NCBI GenBank assembly: GCA_029204225.1
Contig: CM055095.1
Location: forward strand, 46,326,510 to 46,390,509
Length of the DNA: 64,000 nt
Source of the DNA: Diphasiastrum complanatum
Taxonomy: Eukaryota; Streptophyta; Lycopodiopsida; Lycopodiales; Lycopodiaceae
Direction: 5' to 3'
Under the pieces are notes generated by a model, which did no database searches, was not told where the DNA came from, and saw only the letters and a list, made by a program, of their open reading frames with translations. The position numbers and the translations under genes were made by a program. This document shows, one piece after another, positions 22,331 to 36,223 of this stretch; position 1 is the stretch's first letter; each line of letters starts with the position of its first letter.

Positions 22331-25300
22331 GAGTGGGAGAAATTTTGCATTGTATTGTACATGGCATTGTCAGAAATTGAAAAATATATTGATATTTATA
22401 GGAGTTTACACATCTTGCAAGCATCTATAATTGAGTATCTTGTATCATGATTGCTCTATTATCTGAACAATTCTTCCCAAATATTTGCATTTGATTTTCT
22501 CTTCATGTTTTTTACGTATTTGCACAAACATACATTATTCAAAGTACAATTAGTTTTCAGAATATTGACAAGATATCAATACAAATATGATCATTGTGTC
22601 CAATGCTATTCAAATATTGATCTAATGGTGCTCAAGTACCATTGTGTTTTTTTCATCTATGTTAATAAAATACCATACTAAGCATTTGATTTTCTATATT
22701 GTATCAAAAGTATATGGCTGAATGTTTGATTTTACACTCTATATCTACAGTGGTTTTTTTATCCCAACCTTTGTCCATAAATTTAAATAAAAAATTATTA
22801 GATAGATTTTTGCAAACAAACAATGTGGGGGATGCACCTCAGTGTTTGAAAAAGAGCTGACTAACATTAGTATTGGAACAAACCAGCTTAAGTGCACATT
22901 TTTTTTGATCTGGTACTAATTTTGAGTGACTTTTGTACATCATTATATAGTTTGGAATGAGAGGGCTTTATTATATTGTCGTTGAGTGCAATCCACCAGT
23001 CGTTATCTTGAAAATTAGATAAAGATATGTTTTTATATTCTTCCATTTAAGTTTGGAATATACATAGCGTCATAAAAAAATATTTCAGAATCTGAAGCTC
23101 TTTTGTCGTTCGTCCTCTGATATGACAATTTGCCAATTTCTAAATGGATGACATCTATAATACTTGAAAGAGAGATTAGAGGTTCTCATTCATGTATATT
23201 TTATGGATGTAGACCTGCAATACAAAATCATAATAAGTTCTCATTCATAAATACAATTACATGTTAAAAAATGATAAGCAACCCAAAAGATCAAGATATT
23301 TATAATTGCATTTTCGAAAATAATGTGGATTTACAACATCCACATTAAGTTCTGAATGTATATAAACATATTGAACAAGCACCTCTGAAATGGTTTGTCC
23401 TCTTGAAGATATTTTGAAATCAATAATCCAATTTTTATCCCAAGATAACTTTAACTTGAGGTTAACCCAAGCAGTTTAGTACAACCATGGGCCTCACATG
23501 CCAGCCAATAGTATGCTTCCAATCTATCGAACCGGAAATTCAAATTGTCCCAAATATGAATTGTGTTTTCTGGATCAGGCGAGTTGTGTTAGCCACTATG
23601 TCAAGAAATGATTGGGCCACATGGACATAAAAAGCGAAAGAAAAATTTTTTCTTGACAAACAGCCCTTCTACCGACGTGAACTTCTCTAATGATTGTGCA
23701 TTGAGCTATAATTTTAAACAATTTTGGCCATCATTGGTTAGTGAATTGGTTCTTTGTGGTTACTCAATGGTTTGTGTTAAAACTTAAGTATGAGTTTATG
23801 CACGTAAGGGCACGTCTACTATCTTTTCATTCAAAGTTTATAGATATTTTTATACTAGAATTTTTCATCTTCTAGGATGGTTCTCTATGTATATTTCATG
23901 CTTTGCCTTAAAAAATTTCACAGTAGCTCCTATAGTTTAGGACACCCATGCACATCAATTATGGTAGTAATTGATTAAGAGGTGAGTGAAAACAAAGTAT
24001 TCAAAGGTTTGACAAATTTTATTGCTTAAATTTTTTCAAAACTTTGGCTTGTTTTCTCGAATGGTTCAGTGATTCAAAAACTTTGGTAGTTATCTAACAT
24101 TGGTAGGGCAATTGTGCTTGCAAAATATAGTCAACTATTGATACCATTATGCTTAGTTAGGTTTTGCCTCTACACACCAACTCATATTGCCATTGCTGAC
24201 CTATACATTTTAAATTCTAATGAGAGCATGCCTATTGTTTTGATAAAAAATCCATGCTACTTATCAAATGTACAATTTTTTGTAAACGTTTTTACCATTA
24301 TACCGACCTGATCTAACTACTAATTGATCTATGCATAAATGACATGCCATCAAACTAGACAAAAGATCAAATATTTGAGTCATCACCCCCATTCAATAAT
24401 CTCAAGTATGATTTGATTTCAAGAAAGTGGTAAATAAAATCTAACTCATTCTCTATATTTTACATGTTTGATAAAAGTGTTTTGGTTACTCAACTAAAAG
24501 AAATGTCATATTATAGTGTAGAGTCACATTGAGCTCCATTACTTTGATGATGCATGTGGTTGCCACCAGATATGTAGCTTTCAAAAAGATAGAGAACGTA
24601 CAAGCATGAAACTTTATAAAGTTAAGCTATCACTAAGCATAATATAGTTTAGATATTGCTTTTTTATGCTAAAGATAACCTCCACTTTTTTAATAATCAC
24701 CATTTGTGCCACATGTGCCTTATCTTCACCCTAGAAGAACTCATTGTCAATTTGGTTATACATGCCATAGTTTGATTATGCATTTGAATCTACTATGCAA
24801 TAAACAAGTCATAATGATAAGTGACAAAAAGGATGGCTTACAAGTCTACATGTGCTCAAGAACTTATTATGTGTCCTAAATAAGGAGATAGGAACCAATC
24901 AAAACTTAACATTCTTAGAAATACTTGTTTGACATGAAAATATAAGATCAGATGAGCTACTTGTCATCCTCACAATATAGTTCGATATTCTTGTATTAAA
25001 TGGTCGGTATTACAACTCTACTCTTCTTAACCACGACATTTCATTATAAAACTTGCACATTTAGAAAATCAAGGGATAAAACATATCTTGAATTTATGAT
25101 TTTTTTTTAAAAGTTTTAAATCATGTTAAAAGAAATTACTAAAAAATATTGTGACACTCACATTTAATATTTAGACATGCATATCTCAATATTCCATGTT
25201 GTCGATGAGGTGTTTATTGTACAATTATTTTTATAAGGTGAATCACCAAAAGACAATGACATGCACCTAAAATTCTCAAGTAAATCTTTCTTTGATGGAT

Positions 25301-25700
25301 TATGTATTGATCTAGTTTTGTATGGTTGTGGTAATTACTACATTGTGATACAAGCATTATCATAATAATAATGAAATGATATATATTTGTATACTACAAT
25401 AAGAGAAATATGCTAGGATGCCTCTTTCTAGAAGTACCCAAATTTCATCAACTACAAATATGAGAATTTGTAAATACCAACGCAAGCACCAATACTTAGT
25501 TCTATGTGGCCATTTATATTGCACGTAATTTGTGTAAGCTATGGATATAAGAAACACAACTTGATATTATACTCTCAAGCTTAGTGAGCATTTTCCACCC
25601 CAAAATTCTTAGTCAAGACTTAAGGCTTTGAGAGGTTCAAAAATATATAATTTATTTCTTTTTGAAAATACAAAGTGGTCAAATAACAGTGATCATATTC
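22331..25700. other. long AT-rich region, no gene recognised
   Basis: Both strands were scanned. Open frames are short and lack recognisable motifs. The region is probably ancient transposon debris. Confidence 0.5.
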
Positions 25701-25704
25701 CTTG

Positions 25705-26260
25705 AGACTTGATTGAGCGATAAGAGAGTATGAACTTCATCCGTCAATGTTATGCATCTTAGTTCATCATGCTTTGTTAATAGACAATTAAATTTCTCCT
25801 TATTTGTAGATCTTAGTTTATGTTTCTTTGATGTGTTTTTTTTGTTATCATTCATTTATTAAATAATTATATGTTTTAACCATGATAGTTGCTTTAGGAT
25901 ATTCTTCTCCTCTACTTTGCCTACTGTTTTTTGATGATCATATATCTTTTCCTTTTGATCTTTATTTTGAGACTTGTGCAATATTTTGAGGGATTGACTT
26001 GATTGAGTCATAACTTAAAAGAGAGTATGAGCTTCGTCTATGAAGGTTATGTATGTTAGTTTATCATGCTTTCTTAATGGACATTTGAACCTCTCATCTA
26101 TAAATCTTAGTTTATGATATTTAACTTATTAGTTGTTCATTGGATTGATTATAGATTTAAATTATAGTTGCTTCAAACTATTCATAATCTTCTTCTTCTC
26201 TAGTTTGTTTGTCTCCTCTTTCTTGATGACCATTATCTTCTATTTTTTATCTTTATTTCT
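25705..26260. repeat. diverged ~290-bp tandem duplication
   Basis: Blocks near 25705-25975 and 25993-26260 share GACTTGATTGAG, AGAGAGTATGARCTTCRTC, TTATCATGCTTTSTTAATRGACA and ATCTTAGTTTATG in the same order. Confidence 0.7.
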
Positions 26261-26536
26261 TTTTATATTAAATAGCAATAATATAGTAAATATTACTATA
26301 ATATATTATAATACATCAAAACCAAAAATGCTTCAAGAGAAAAAGAAAGTGACAGCTTCATCTTCACAGAAGAATGAGACAAGAAAAAAGCCACATAGTG
26401 GATGAAGAGTTGAGGAAGAAGTAGTACCTTTGACCTTTCAAGGATATGAGACTATTGCTAATTGGCATGGATGTGCCTACCCCTTTGATGGCTTGAGCAT
26501 TGAACCAAGCATGACCAAATGAAAGCATTAGCAATG

Positions 26537-27140
26537 TAAAATTCTAAGGCAAAAGCACATAGAATATGCATAAATCATTCACCAAAGTACATTCACATGT
26601 AAAGGAAACTCATGATGAAAAAACTAAGTACTAAAAAGGTTTGCTCTCGGGTAGAGAGAGGATACATACATGAGCTCTCATGTAGAGAGAGAAAGCAACT
26701 AAAGTGTGGTGAGCAAGATCTCACAATCTCTCCAAAAAACTAAGTGTAGAATCACTCTCTCCCTCTCTCGAGTAGAAATTCAAGGTCAAAGAGGTGGAGT
26801 CAACATCATTTTGATTTGACCCCTAGCATATCTTCTCCTAATTTGATAGGTTTAGTGACATAAGGACCCTTGATCATGATTGGACCAATTTCATGGGTCT
26901 TTCACTTTTGATTGGTCACACGACTTCATGAAAACACATAGGAAAGTGTCAGTAGCCCTCTACTATCATGCCATGTGTAAGAATCCTAACCTACCTCGAG
27001 CTACATCACACACCAAAATTTGCCTAATCACCTACTAACATGTGTGCATGGGGTAGAAAAGTCAAAGTACAAACTCAAGATTCAGGCCTATTGACTATTC
27101 AAACTCTTCATAAATGAACTAAAAACATTATGGCTACCCT
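26537..27140 (-). repeat. partial LTR of the copia D family
   Basis: Aligns with positions 28207-28800 of the complete LTR at 28122-28875, in the same orientation. About 85 bp are missing at one end and ~75 at the other. It could be the far LTR of the truncated element whose 5' LTR is at 28122-28875. Confidence 0.85.
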
Positions 27141-27839
27141 GCATGTTTGGATCCCTACGGTCTGCACATCGTGACAAAGAGAAGCGAGCGTGGAATCCTC
27201 GGTGCATGCAACTAAGTCTATCAGATTCAGACCTACTTCAATAGTTTGAAGTCTTCCCTACTTGATCACAACTTTGAAGTCACTGGATCGATACAATCGA
27301 TTCCATAGCCATGCACAAATTACCTTGATTTTGGGTATAACTTTGCAAAAGCGTATTAGGTGCAAAAATTAGAGCGACAAATTGACACAGGCTATTAGTC
27401 ATACAAATAATTAATCTACAAATAAATTTATTTGCAAGCAAGAATCGATCTGAACATGAATAAAATGAGCATTGAATCACAGTATGCACAACCTAGATTA
27501 CTGGAACATTGATTATTTAGTCATGAATAGATACAGTCTGAATGCAATCAGAGTTGCATTCTTTCTGAAACAATACTCCGTAATAATAGAGAGAAAGAAC
27601 AAAACAATTGCACTTTGGATGTTTAATTGATCTGCTATAATGTCTAATGTAGTAACTGATAAGTTGCTGGATATATACACATGGCTAACTGATTAAAAGA
27701 ATGCTTAATCTGTACTTTATAATTAGGATTAAGGCACTATGTGTTGTTGGCAGTTGCCTTCGGATAATATCTAATTCTATTAGAGGTTCTATTCAGTCGT
27801 TAATTCAATGTACTTGTTGATCCGTCGATAGTCAGAGCG
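27141..27839. other. unassigned sequence between the two D-family LTR copies
   Basis: No gag or pol domain is recognisable. It may be rearranged internal sequence of the D element or unrelated DNA. Confidence 0.4.
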
Positions 27840-28108
27840 CTGCACTTCACTAGCTTTCCAACAAGCTATCAAGCACTCGATTTGGATCTACCTTGAAGAA
27901 ACACCAACCATTCAGATTTTGGTGATCTCACACATGCCTGAGAAGTACAGTCTATACAGTACCCAACATGGATCAATATAATGTGTTTTTTATCCATTTT
28001 GACCCATAAATCCCCTTGATAGCCATAGAGATGCAACTACATTCACTAGATCAAAATTTTAAGCCAAACTTTTCATCACTCTTGATGTATGCATGATTAT
28101 CTTAGGTA

Positions 28109-28121
28109 GGCTCTAATACCA
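28109..28121 (-). other. primer-binding site, initiator tRNA-Met type
   Basis: Minus-strand TGGTATTAGAGCC directly after the LTR. One change from the usual TGGTATCAGAGC. Confidence 0.85.
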
Positions 28122-28875
28122 TGTGAAGTTTTAGTGTGTGAATGATCTCCTAAGATGTTTGTGATTGCACAAAGATCTTGCACTTGATTGATTCTACAAT
28201 CTATCTTGAAAATTCTAAGGCAAGAGCACATAGAACATGCATAAACCATTCACCAAAGTACATTCACATGTAAAGGCAACTCAAGACAAAAAAAAATAAG
28301 TATAGAAAAAGGCTTGCTCTTGGGTAGAGAGATAATACATGCATGAGCTCTCAGGTAGAGAGAGAAAACAACTAAAGTGTAGCTCTCCAAAAAACTAAGT
28401 GTAGAATCACTCTCTCAAATAGAAATCCCAGGTCAAAGAGGTGTAGTCAACATCATTTTGATTGGACCCCTTGCATATCTCCGGCTAATTTGATTGGTTT
28501 AGTAACATAAGGACCCTTGATCATTATTGGACCAATTTCATGGATCTTTCACTTTTGATTGGTCACATGACTTCATGACAATACATAGGAAGTGTCGCTA
28601 GCCCTCTACTATCATGCCATGTGTAAGAATCCTAACCTTCCTCGAGCTACATCACACACCAAAATTGGCCTAATTACCTACTAACATGTGTGCATGGGGT
28701 AGAAAAGTCAAAGCACCTCCCAAACTCGAGATTAAGGCCTATTGACTATTCAAACTCTTCATAAATGAACTAAAAAGATTACGGCTACCCTCCACACGTG
28801 GGAACATGCACACATGTGAGATTTCACTATGTACATAATATTGCAAAAGATCAGCTAAATTTTGCCTACTTCACA
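28122..28875 (-). repeat. copia D-family LTR (left arm)
   Basis: A 754-bp LTR on the minus strand. It begins TGTGAAGTAGGC (at 28875), ends ...CTTCACA (at 28122) and is followed directly by the PBS. Its partner is 43157-43948. Confidence 0.85.
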
Positions 28876-28894
28876 TATTTTACTTGCAACTCCA

Positions 28895-29160
28895 TTAGAA
28901 AAATCAATGTTTGATGATGTGCTACATTGCAAGAAAATGGAAGGCACGAAGTTTCTAGCCATATACGAGGAATTTGAGGCTGATCAAATACAAATATTGG
29001 AAGCCCTTGTAAATAAACCATGGCTTCCGCAATTGTTATGGCAATCCACCTGGTCTGGATAAAAATAACTTTAGTGAAAAACGAGCAAGAGATCATATCC
29101 AATTCCTTCTTGCAAGAATGGAAAGAGAAAGGGGATTGAAGACAAGATATTCAATGGAAA
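28895..29160 (+). pseudogene. unknown protein fragment, copy 1
   Basis: A frame with KSMFDDVLHCKKMEGTKF, YEEFEADQIQILEALV and, further on, remnants of an AIVMAIHL block. The same protein pattern occurs at ~30010-30290 and twice in the other arm, with different stops, so an ancestral coding sequence is likely. I do not recognise the family. It sits just outside the LTR. Confidence 0.5.
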
Positions 29161-30009
29161 TGTAAATGTTGAATAGACATCAAAATTGTCTTCAACTCTA
29201 TGTAATGTTCAACATGCTTGTAAACTTATATGCCTATTGTTTCAATGCAACAATTCTCCTATTTTATATTGAAACTATGATATGAATTTTGATGAAGCAA
29301 GTTCAAATTGTTGAATTGAACATATAGCATGGTACATGCATGTGACAAAGATGAATATTATTCTTTCAACTTTGACTAATTAAACACCTTCATGAACAAT
29401 TTAATACACTATTGTTGTGATCTTGCATATGTTTGACAAAATCAAAATAATGTATTTGATAAGTATTTAGCACTCTAAAGAGTACATTTAAAAGCCAACC
29501 CATTGTAGTTACTTCGTGTTATATGTGATTTGAGAAGAACCCAAGTTCAACATCTTTTGTTATATTAGAGAAACTGTAATGGCAAAATTCAATCGATGCT
29601 TAATACAACATCAAAGATACCTTCAAGGATCCAAATTTCAACTATTTCTCTTAGTAGCATAATTGAATAAAATGTTAAAAAAATAGTACTTTTTTTGTGC
29701 GTAGTCAAGAATTTTCTCTTGCAATTCTAGCCAATGAAGCATGCATTTTTATGTTGTGGATGATGATACAAATGAGAAAAATGATGCAAAATTACATATA
29801 TTTTCCACATTTTTAGAATTGTGAATTACTACTGAGACTTTTATGTCTTCTTCTTGATTCCAAATGATAAACTATGCTTGGAAATAATAAAAAAAACTTT
29901 ACCCAAAAGACTTTGTAAACACATCAATGACACACTCCAATGAAGGTACTTGAATCTCCTTTGCAAGCACCTTCTCAATACCATGGGACTCTATTCTACA
30001 TGCACCTCA

Positions 30010-30290
30010 ATCAAAGAGATCAAGTTTTGATGATATGCTACATCACAAGAAAATGGAAGGCATAAAGTTTCAATCCATATATGAGGAATTTGATGTTGAT
30101 TGAAAAATATTGAAACTCCTTGTAAGAAAAGCATACTTTTCTCGCACTAGAAGTCAAGCAATTGTAATGGAAATTTATCTTGTTATGAATAAAGTTAACT
30201 TTAGTGAAAATTGAACAAGAGATCATGCCTAGTTCCTTTTTGCAAGAACGGAAAGAGAGAGAGATAATTGAGGACAAGTGAGTCAATTAG
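30010..30290 (+). pseudogene. unknown protein fragment, copy 2
   Basis: Shares KKMEG, YEEFD, VRKAYFSRTRSQAIVMEIYL and NKVNFSEN with the other copies but has in-frame stops. It lies ~1.1 kb after copy 1, so the arm contains an internal tandem duplication. Confidence 0.5.
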
Positions 30291-31618
30291 AAATGTAAAT
30301 GCTAAATAGGCATCAAAATTGCCTTCAACTTTATGTGTTTTTTAACATGCTTTGTAAACTTATATGCATGTTGTATTGATGCAACAAATCTCCTATTTCA
30401 TATTGAAACTATAGTATGAACTTTAATGGAGCAATTTCAAATTGTTGAATTTTTGTTTTTGTCTTCATGTTTGTTATGCAATCACTTAATCAATAATTTA
30501 TCAATTTATTAATAATGATCAAGTTGAAGATGTAAGATAAAATTTCTAGCAAGGTACATGCATGTGACAATGGTCAATATTATTCCTTCAACTTTGATTA
30601 ATCAAACACCTTCATGAACAATTTAATACACTATTTTTGTGATCTTGCCTATGTTTGAGGAAATTAAAATATGTATTTGATGACTATTTAACACTTTAAA
30701 AGATACATAGAAAAAAGCTTTCCTTCTTGCAATAACTAACCAATGAAGCATGCATTTTTATTTTTATTTTGTTGTGGATGAGGATACAAATGGGAAAAAC
30801 AATGCAAAATTACATAAATTTACGATGTTTTTAGAATAATGAATAAATATTGAGACTTGCACAAGTCTCAAAATCACTAAACATGTCTTTGGTTTGTTTC
30901 TAGAGGATCGGTAGGACATGCAATTGGGCAAAGATCTTGTCACTCAAAAAAGGACAACAAGTTTAGTGTTATGTTACTAGCATTACTTGATTGACCAATT
31001 CAAATTTATATTTATGAAATTTGTAGATTGTCTAGTGATTTGAATTTGTATTTATGAAACTATAGGTGTGAAGCTTCGAGAAGGAATTTAACTTTGTCTG
31101 ACCAACAAAGGAAGACCATAAGAAGCTAATGATCACATGTTTTTAAGCAAGGCTCACTTAGGCTCCAATCTTGTACCTAGCATGACCCCATACCAATAGC
31201 TAGTTGTCCAATTAGCCTCTCATCACATCCTAATTGACTTGTGACACACTTGACTATGCTTGGGACATATGCCTAGGTACAACTACCAACCACTATCATT
31301 GTTTATGGTAGATTGGCCTTTTAGCAATTGATTGACTTCATAGTCACTCTAGGTCCAAGACTAGGGCCTAACAAGATCCAAACTTTCCAATTGTGATATC
31401 ATTGTTGAAGCAACTTCCTTATGGAAATGAAGCTAAACTCATAGGGGGGGGGGGTGGCACTAGTAGATGGAATGTGTCAGTAGGGTTTGAAAATCCAATA
31501 CTTGAGTTTTGCTTTTGAGAAAACATGCCCAATATCTACTAGAATCATTCATAAAGGTTATAAACATTTTGATCCGCTGATGCCAGTGGTCTTATTAGAG
31601 TGATCCAAGTGGACTAGT

Positions 31619-32210
31619 ATATCAAGTTTGGAGGTTGTCCCAGCTGTTTACCTATGGTTTTTGTCAAATTGTATTTGGCAACATAATGAGATAGTGAAAA
31701 GCAACTAAAATTATCAAAACTTATATAGAATAAGTAGCAAGCAATGGCACTAGTCCTAACATAATATATCTTAGCAAAAGAAGTTAATTAAACAAGAGCA
31801 AGTTGGAAAAAACTGTCATGGATCTTCAGGCCCATCTACTAGATTAAATCACCTATATCTGCAAAGCTTTGGGAACATGCATCTATTGCATCTAAAAGGA
31901 GCTCACTGAAGAACGTGGATAATTAAAGCATAATGCACATCAAATATCTCAACTGGGTCAACCAGGTAGCTTCTATACATAATTTGATCTATTCCTCTCT
32001 AGGTCCACTGTTAAAACCCATCTTCCCATGCTGCAGCTGTCAAGCAATTTTATTTCCTGACAGATGGTGTAATCTTTTTGGTAGCTCACAAAAGTACATC
32101 TTAATTCAGCAAGCAAGATCCTTGGAGCTTCGGTTCTCAATGGCCATCAAGGTCTATATAAAGCCCAAGACTGTGATTTTATGTTACAAATCTAAGGTAA
32201 TATTTCATCC
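31619..32210 (-). other. 3' flank of the kinase gene
   Basis: Single-copy-looking sequence between the inverted repeat and the kinase stop codon. It probably contains the 3' UTR on the minus strand; no clear polyadenylation site was chosen. Confidence 0.4.
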
Positions 32211-35200
32211 CTAAGCCTCACCACAGACCTGTAGATTCCCCTGCTTCTTCTCTCTGTAACATTCCCCCCATAATTTAGCTTCAGCAATAGCCCTTTCTCG
32301 GTCCTGAGATGGAGCAGCTGGTTTATTAGCAACCTTGGGAGCTCTTTTAGACTGTTTGTGATTTTGTCTACGATCATAGTTCTCAATGTCCTTAAGATCA
32401 TCTTTGGCTCCATCAGTTTCAGCATCATGCACTGTAATCATCTCCTTGTTGACAGACAAATTAGATCGAGCATCACTTGGAGAGCAATTTGGTGATGTCA
32501 CAGCAGATTTTGATGGAGAATTGCCTGTACTTTCAGATGCACTTTCACGCTTCCTACTATCCGGCTCGTCAGATGATGGGGGGTCTGCATTGTTTCCATG
32601 TCGCTCACCCCTCGGTGGCCTGTCTCTTTCCTTTCTATGACGTGAAGGTACTTGTGGTCCAATTCTGGCATTAGCAATTGGATGGACACCCGGATCATAG
32701 CTTTGAGATGCTAGATAATTGAGTGCTGTAACTACATCACCAATATGGGGTCTTATGGTAGCTTTCTCTTGAAGGCACATTGCAGCCACTGCAACAGCCT
32801 GATACAATCCTCTCATTGGATATCTACCACGCAATAAAGGGTCAGCCATACTAGGGAAGTTCCACCTATCTTTGAACAAAGGACGGGCCTGCAGAAAAGT
32901 ACCCAATGTTCCATAAGTGATACACGTAGCTAGTCAATAAACTGGCTCTAGCTTTCCAGCTTTAACCGGCATCACATAGCAGATGTAGTTCAACAAAAAC
33001 TGGAAAACGATAGGTATGCAATCTGAAAAAGAGCACATAATTGTTAAAAACAGAGCAATTACTACGAATATCACATTCAGAAGTCAAAGACAACAGACAG
33101 ACAAGGAACTTATCAAAACAAGTCTTTGATATAAAAAATAAATCAAGAAGGATCTGGGACCTATAAAAATATGTCCAACCTATACCTTTATGGAGTTCAC
33201 TCGGTAAGTCTTAAACCAACATCCTTACATCATCAGCACCGAAGAAAAATAAGTCCATATTAGCTCAAAAGCAGCGTGCTGATTTTCTTTCTATCACTTC
33301 TCTGGAGGTGAAGTGCAGACTTAGCCATGACTAGGCTAACACTGAAGGAAAAAGCCAATCGGATTGAAACTGTAATTGTTCATATAGCCGAATCTGATTG
33401 CTCATATAGCCGTAACGAACCCATACCATGACTTGAGGTTGCTCAATACTCAACTTAAATTAGAGAAAACAGCTGATGGGCAAAGTGGACCGGTAGAGAT
33501 GGAACAAATCAGGACAAAAAACTGGCGGCAAGTTGGACACAGATTTGGAACCAGAAATCTTGGAGACTGACAATTATGAATCATAATCTCACAAGATCAT
33601 TATTGTCAATGGAAATTAATAGATGAGCTTCACTGATCATGATTGTCAATGGGAATTTATATTTGAGAGGGCTTTTCTTATGGCAGTAAAATGGACTGTT
33701 AACATGGCAGCAAAGGAATAGATACAAATTGGATGGAAGTTATACGGTTACTATGCATAATAAATTTTAATGAGTATCCCTTTACCTTCAAGTATGCTAC
33801 TCAAATACTAACCATCATAGAGAGCTTAGAATGCACAAAATTTACCACGTAACAGAAAAGGCGAAGAGAAAGTGATATAGAACATTCAAGAAAAGCTCGT
33901 ATGTGACGTGTTCTGCAACAAAAACTTTCAGATGTAATGAACCAAACTAATAATTCTGCTAACAATAAAGAGGTCTGGAAAAATTTACCCATGCCACAAG
34001 ATTCTGCTCTCCAGCAATCTTAGTCTCATCAATCGCCCTCCTTCCAGTAATCAGCTCCAGCAGAACTACTCCAAAGCTATAAACATCTGATTTTACTGTC
34101 AGCTGACCTGTCATAGCATACTCTGGAGCACAATATCCATAGGTCCCCATGACACGGGTGGAAACATGTGTTTTGTCTCCGACAGGGCCAAGCTTTGCAA
34201 GTCCAAAGTCAGATAACTTCGGATAAAAACCGTCATCTAAAAGAATATTTGAAGACTTAAAATCTCGATAGATCACAGGAGGATTAGCTGTATGATGCAA
34301 GTACTCCAAGCCCTTCGCAGCACCTGCAGCTATTCTCATCCTCGTATTCCAATCAAGAGCTTCCTTAGTAGCAGGAAGATCTGCATGGGTAGCAAGGTAC
34401 AAGTCCTTAGAGATGGCGTTGCTAGCTGATCCTAAACCCAGTCAGATATGGGATGAAAAAGAAATGCTTCAGTCTTAATTGCAAATTCACTTCAAAAAAC
34501 CAATTGCACATTGAGATTCATAATCACATTAAACGGCTTCCATAAATTTCTCTGTCGCACCGTGCAAATGATCTTCAAGACAGCCCAATGGCATGTACTC
34601 ATAAACCAAAAGCCTTTGTTCTCCATCGGCACAATACCCAATCATATTGACCAGATTTGGGTGATGGAGCAGGCTGAGCATCAGTACCTCTACCAAAAAT
34701 TCCCGGTTACCCTGTAAACCACTTCTATCGAGCTGCTTAACCGCCACAACCTGCAAACAAACAAACAGGATACACCAGCCAGTCCAGAAACTATCCCAAA
34801 AAATTGTTCATCAAATGAGTAATCGATTGTAATTGACATTTTTTTCACGAAAATTTCATGAGGGTACTTGTCAGTGACTTACCTGACCAGTTGATTCTAG
34901 ACGTCCTTTATAGACACGGCCAAAACCGCCCTCTCCGATTAAGGACTGGGATCTGAAATTCTTAGTAGCAGCTGCAAGTTCACCAAAAGTAAATGTCTGG
35001 GCAGCAATAGTTGGTGGACTCCCAGTCGACGACTCTTTCTTGCTTTCAACAGGAGGTTTTTGGTCGGAATAATTTGCTGATCATCACATGAACAAACCAG
35101 ATTGAGCATACTGGATTTTCAATTCCGTTCTTGGTAATTCAACTGTAGGTTTATAATCTTGCTAAAAAATTAAAAAGGATAAAGCAGAGTTGGAAGCAGT

Positions 35201-35488
35201 AGTTCCATAGAGCTATCAGAAGACAAAAACAATTCAATCGTTTGAAGAACTAGCGACCTTAAATTGATGCGCTTAAATGATTGATCGGATTATTGAGCAG
35301 GTTGTTCTATTGCCAGGCAGCTAGAAAAACTGCTATTGCGCTATGAAAATTATGATCATCTCACCGGATGGAAGTTTTGTAAGTTGTTTCTGAGGAGAGA
35401 CTGGTGATCCGCTCAGATGGCCAATAACCTCTTTCTTCGGTGGTTTCTCTTCCTGAGGCCGAGAACCGAAACACGATCCCCATCCCAT
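32211..35488 (-). CDS. RLCK-VII receptor-like cytoplasmic kinase, PBL27-like, five exons
   Basis: Exons run 35488-35365, 35076-34883, 34750-34561, 34380-33989 and 32888-32211, all with GT...AG introns and consistent phases, giving 525 aa. The N terminus MGWGSCFGS has Gly2 for myristoylation and Cys6 for palmitoylation, so plasma-membrane attachment is expected. Kinase motifs are complete: GEGGFG (89-94), Lys111 in VAVK, YRD (207-209), DFG (227-229) and an activation segment with [18 protein letters not shown] in place of HRD is normal for this family. A ~150-residue Ser/Arg/Asp-rich tail ends near [13 protein letters not shown], a feature of subfamily VII-1. Arabidopsis PBL27 relays chitin-receptor signals to a MAP-kinase cascade; the same role here is inferred. 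The gene looks intact and lies in the spacer of the large inverted repeat. Confidence 0.93.
32889..33988 (-). other. 1.1-kb intron 4 of the kinase gene
   Basis: Lies between donor TGG|GTAAAT (exon end 33989) and acceptor TTCTGCAG (exon start 32888). It holds no recognisable gene. Confidence 0.85.
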
Positions 35489-36130
35489 CGCTCTACAATT
35501 CCAGCCTTCGCCACTACAATACCCTGTCCTCAAGCAAAAGGCAAGCCAAGCGATGTCTTTCCGATCCCAGACGAGTGCTCTCCGATGGTCTTAAATTCGA
35601 AACCAGCTACTCGAATTATCGACCTTTTACCAATGGTGAGATAAAGAATATCATCGATTGCGTCTTCATCCGATATACCACGAATAACCAATCCTTGCTG
35701 CACGATCCCAGGTCCGAAATCAGCTTTCATTCCTGCAAAACTCTACACCTCTCAGCTCGTCTATTGTTCTCCGAATCCCAAGCAACCCAAACCATTTTTC
35801 GCTACTCTAACCCGAGCCAGAGAGCGACCTGTTTCTGTTCTGCCTCCTATGGCGGAATGCAGAGCAAGCGATTGGGTGATTGCTCCTAGCAATCCGTAAC
35901 GAATACGATCCAAATCAGAAACCAGCTTTCTGAGCAGCTCTCAAACACGTGCACAGAGAGTACAAAAGGTACGTGATGGGTATGGTATGCTTGCACCCAG
36001 ATGGTAAGATCAATCCAGGATCTACAAATCTAAGGCGTAATTGAGCTCTGCTGCAGCATCTCCATGCTCTCTGATCGTCAGAAAGACGAACAAAAACCCA
36101 GAAACAGAAGAGGAAGGATAAACAGACAGC

Positions 36131-36195
<65 letters not shown>
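35489..36195 (-). promoter_or_regulatory. probable 5' leader of the kinase gene
   Basis: Between the predicted transcription start near 36195 and the start codon. The (CT)n tract lies at its beginning. Whether it contains an intron cannot be told. Confidence 0.5.
36135..36194 (-). repeat. (AG)n tract, read as (CT)n in the kinase leader
   Basis: Perfect dinucleotide repeat of ~60 bp starting where transcription should begin. CT-rich tracts around the start site are common in plant promoters. Confidence 0.95.
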
Positions 36196-36196
<1 letters not shown>

Positions 36197-36223
36197 CCTC
36201 ATATCTTAAGAACACGGCATGAA

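Larger units (their letters stand above)
27840..31618. repeat. left arm of a ~3.7-kb inverted repeat
   Basis: Reverse-complementary to 40545-44214. The match starts at CTGCACTTCACTAGCTTTCC (27840) and ends at GTGGACTAGT (31618). It contains a D-family LTR and PBS, ~270 bp of leader, two copies of an unknown coding fragment, and a decayed copia integrase at its inner end. A ~157-bp segment (31134-31290) is absent from the right arm. The arms have diverged by many substitutions. Confidence 0.92.

Noticed and set aside
22331-25700. Possible gene from several 60-90-codon frames
   Set aside because: None has a recognisable motif, splice-compatible partner or biased codon use. AT-rich DNA gives such frames by chance.
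35440-35889. 149-codon plus-strand frame opposite the kinase leader and first exon
   Set aside because: It is antisense to the kinase 5' region, has no recognisable domain, and overlaps coding sequence that is well supported on the other strand.
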